Positions 5,164 through 7,137 of a stretch of 7,137 nucleotides of DNA are shown here, in pieces. Positions within the stretch are counted from its first letter, which is position 1, and every line of letters starts with the position of its first letter. The stretch is from Bacilli bacterium (GTDB taxonomy: Bacteria > Bacillota_I > Bacilli_A > RF39 > UBA660). The notes beneath the pieces are model-generated. The model saw only the letters and a program-made list of their open reading frames with translations. It was not told where the DNA came from and searched no databases. Where the stretch lies: the NCBI GenBank assembly GCA_900772435.1, contig CAAHEM010000070.1, forward strand, positions 1 to 7,137. Direction: 5' to 3'. The position numbers were made by a program, and so were the translations under genes.

Positions 5164-7137
5164 TTAAATATTTATATTTATATCAATAGACACATTTTTA
5201 ATATTTATATTATTTACATCCCTCATTACAGGTAATAAATTATCTATTTTTTTATATTTTATCATTATATTAAATCTATATTTATTATTAAGTCTTACTA
5301 TACTCGATATAGACGGACCAAGTACTATAAATTCTTTTTCATCAAGCTTGCTATCTAAATATTTTTTTATTTTTGATGCACCTTCTCCTGCTTCATTAAA
5401 TGTAGTACTTGTTATTAAAATATTACAAATATAATAATATGGTGGATACATTAATTTCTTACGAATATTCATTTCATAATTAAAGAATGCATCAAAATCA
5501 TTTTTAACTACACTTCTATATACATAGTTAGTTGGATTATATGTTTGTATTATAACTTTTCCAGGAAGATTAAATCTTCCAACTCTTCCAGCTGTTTGAC
5601 TTAATAATTCATAAGTTCTCTCTGCACTTCTAAAGTCTGGTATAGAAAGAGAAGCATCACTATTTATTGTACCAACTAAACTAACATTCTCAAAGTTTAA
5701 TCCTTTTGATATCATTTGAGTACCAACAAGTATACTATATTTACCACTTGAAAATTCATTTATTAATTTTTGATGAGCATTTTTAGTACTAGTAGTATCA
5801 GCATCCATTCTAAGAACTTCAACACCATACTTTTTAGCAATCATCCCTTCTAATTTTTCAGTACCAAGTCCTAAATCTTTAATAGCTTCTTCATGACAGC
5901 TAGGACAAATATCACTCTTCTGACATCTATATCCACAATAATGGCAACTATAACTATTACTACTCTTATGATAAATTAATGATATATCACAATTAGGGCA
6001 TTTATAAACAAAACCACAATTAGTACAACTTAAAAATGTTGAGTACCCTCTTCTATTTAATAAAAGTATAACTTGTTCTTTTCTACTTAGTGCTTCTTTT
6101 ATTTCTTTATCAAGTTTATCGCTAATAATATAGTTATGTTTTTTAGCTTCTTTATCCATATCTACTATTTCAAAAGATGGAAGTCTACCACTTATTCTAG
6201 ACGGAAGATTTATTAAATGAAATACTCCTTTTTTACCTCTAGCATATTGTTCTAAAGATGGAGTTGCACTTCCCATTATTACTTTAGCATTATTGTATTC
6301 AGCTCTTTTAAATGCAATATCTATCGCATTATATTTAGGAGTATTTTCTTGTTTATATGTTTGACTCTGACATTCATCTATTATAATTAGTCCTATATTT
6401 TTTAAAGGAGCAAACACTGCACTTCTAGCTCCAACCACTAAAGAAACTTCACCATTCATAATTCTTCTATATTCATCATACTTTTCCCCTTCACTTAAAG
6501 AACTATGAAACACAGCTACATTATCACCAAATACACCCTTAAAACGAGCCACTATTTGAGGAGTTAAAGATATTTCAGGTACTAATACTATACCAGTCTT
6601 ATTTAACTTTAAAATACGTCTTAAAAGTTCTATATATACTTCTGTTTTACCACTACCAGTAACACCATATAATAAAAACTTAGAATCACTAGAATTCAAT
6701 ATTTCATTTACTGCATTTAACTGACCATCAGTTAAATTAATCTCTTTCTTCAAAGAATCAGTTACTACTTCACGATTAACTTCATATTTATTTTCAATAA
6801 CTATTCCCTTTTCAATTAATTTCTTTATAGAACTACTAAATTCTTTTTTCTCTTTTTCTCCATCTCTTAAACTATTAATAATATTAATTTCCCCAGTATT
6901 TCTCTTATGTTCAAGAATATATTTATCTATATCCGCTTCTTTATTTAATGATACTTTAGTAATATATTTTCTATTAATATTAGTTTTTAATGATGCTTTT
7001 AAAGCTTTAGGTAACATTACTTGATAACAAGATATTAAATTACATAACAAAAAATCACTCATATATTTACCTAACTTGAGTAATTCTTCATTTAAATAAA
7101 AATCACTTTCTTGTATTCTAATAATACTTCTATATTC
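5164..7137 (-). CDS. priA: Primosomal protein N' (replication restart helicase PriA), 5' end outside the window
   Basis: PriA recognises stalled forks and D-loops and reloads the replicative helicase. The frame is open to the right edge, giving 657 visible residues. The Met at 7062 is internal, because the codons before it (ELLKLGKYMSDF) continue the conserved PriA N-terminal region, which ends in a MLPKALKAS motif. In order come Walker A GVTGSGKT (6666-6643), VLVPEISLTPQ, motif II IIIDECQ (DECQ at 6378-6367), motif III GSATPSLE and LLNRRGY. Eight zinc-binding cysteines follow as four CxxC pairs (6027-5896), then LVGTQMISKGLNF, PDFRSAERTYELL and QTAGRVGR. Motif II is normally DEEH. The C-terminal domain is complete and ends in TAA. 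About 80-150 N-terminal residues are probably missing from the window. The gene starts the priA-fmt operon seen here. Confidence 0.97.
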   Translation of the reverse strand, partial: EYRSIIRIQESDFYLNEELLKLGKYMSDFLLCNLISCYQVMLPKALKASLKTNINRKYITKVSLNKEADIDKYILEHKRNTGEINIINSLRDGEKEKKEFSSSIKKLIEKGIVIENKYEVNREVVTDSLKKEINLTDGQLNAVNEILNSSDSKFLLYGVTGSGKTEVYIELLRRILKLNKTGIVLVPEISLTPQIVARFKGVFGDNVAVFHSSLSEGEKYDEYRRIMNGEVSLVVGARSAVFAPLKNIGLIIIDECQSQTYKQENTPKYNAIDIAFKRAEYNNAKVIMGSATPSLEQYARGKKGVFHLINLPSRISGRLPSFEIVDMDKEAKKHNYIISDKLDKEIKEALSRKEQVILLLNRRGYSTFLSCTNCGFVYKCPNCDISLIYHKSSNSYSCHYCGYRCQKSDICPSCHEEAIKDLGLGTEKLEGMIAKKYGVEVLRMDADTTSTKNAHQKLINEFSSGKYSILVGTQMISKGLNFENVSLVGTINSDASLSIPDFRSAERTYELLSQTAGRVGRFNLPGKVIIQTYNPTNYVYRSVVKNDFDAFFNYEMNIRKKLMYPPYYYICNILITSTTFNEAGEGASKIKKYLDSKLDEKEFIVLGPSISSIVRLNNKYRFNIMIKYKKIDNLLPVMRDVNNINIKNVSIDININI

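Noticed and set aside
7060..7062. Met codon as the start of PriA
   Set aside because: The frame is open for 25 more codons to the window edge, and those codons encode conserved PriA sequence. The true start is outside the window.
242..7137. Mycoplasma-type code (UGA as Trp)
   Set aside because: The single Trp is TGG, the RodZ-like gene ends at TGA at the expected place, and no gene is broken by internal TGA.
1..7137. tRNA genes, CRISPR arrays, insertion sequences and phage genes
   Set aside because: Looked for on both strands; no cloverleaf, spaced repeats, transposase motif or terminal inverted repeats were seen.

Overview
The window is AT-rich and every supported gene lies on the minus strand. 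The gene families, the near-perfect AGGAGGTGAT-type ribosome binding sites, the type B RNase P RNA and the neighbourhoods (priA-fmt, gpsB-rnpB, rodZ-pgsA-recA) point to a low-GC Bacillota. The best fit is a reduced or uncultured Bacilli/Erysipelotrichia/RF39-like lineage. The code looks standard: one gene ends in TGA, and the only tryptophan among about 2,000 visible residues is read from TGG. I cannot name a genus.

Layout in the direction of transcription, from the right edge leftwards. (1) 7137-3454: priA (5' end outside the window), fmt and a 253-residue single-pass membrane protein of unknown function form a tight operon. The fmt stop overlaps the start of the unknown gene by 7 nt. def and rsmB, which accompany these genes in Bacillus, are absent from the window. 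(2) 3453-3275: an intergenic stretch with a rho-independent terminator-like hairpin, a doubtful 26-codon reading frame and a good promoter for gpsB. (3) 3253-1478: gpsB, the RNase P RNA gene rnpB (it starts inside the last codons of gpsB), a short RodZ-like gene and pgsA, closed by a strong terminator that begins in the last codons of pgsA. (4) 1477-211: recA as a single-gene unit, with a consensus promoter, a candidate LexA site upstream of its -35 and its own terminator. (5) 143-1: the start of a type IV pilin-like gene, cut by the left edge. It sits behind a promoter whose 16-nt spacer carries nine consecutive G.

Functionally the window combines housekeeping work: replication restart and recombination (PriA, RecA), initiator-tRNA formylation (Fmt), tRNA maturation (RNase P), and envelope growth (GpsB, RodZ-like, PgsA).

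The most interesting signal is the poly-G tract placed exactly between a TTGACC -35 and a TATAAT -10 in front of the pilin gene. This is the architecture of a phase-variable promoter. Other points of interest are the gpsB/rnpB overlap, the joining of two loci that are separate in Bacillus, an altered helicase motif II in PriA (DECQ instead of DEEH), strong tryptophan depletion and the unknown membrane protein.
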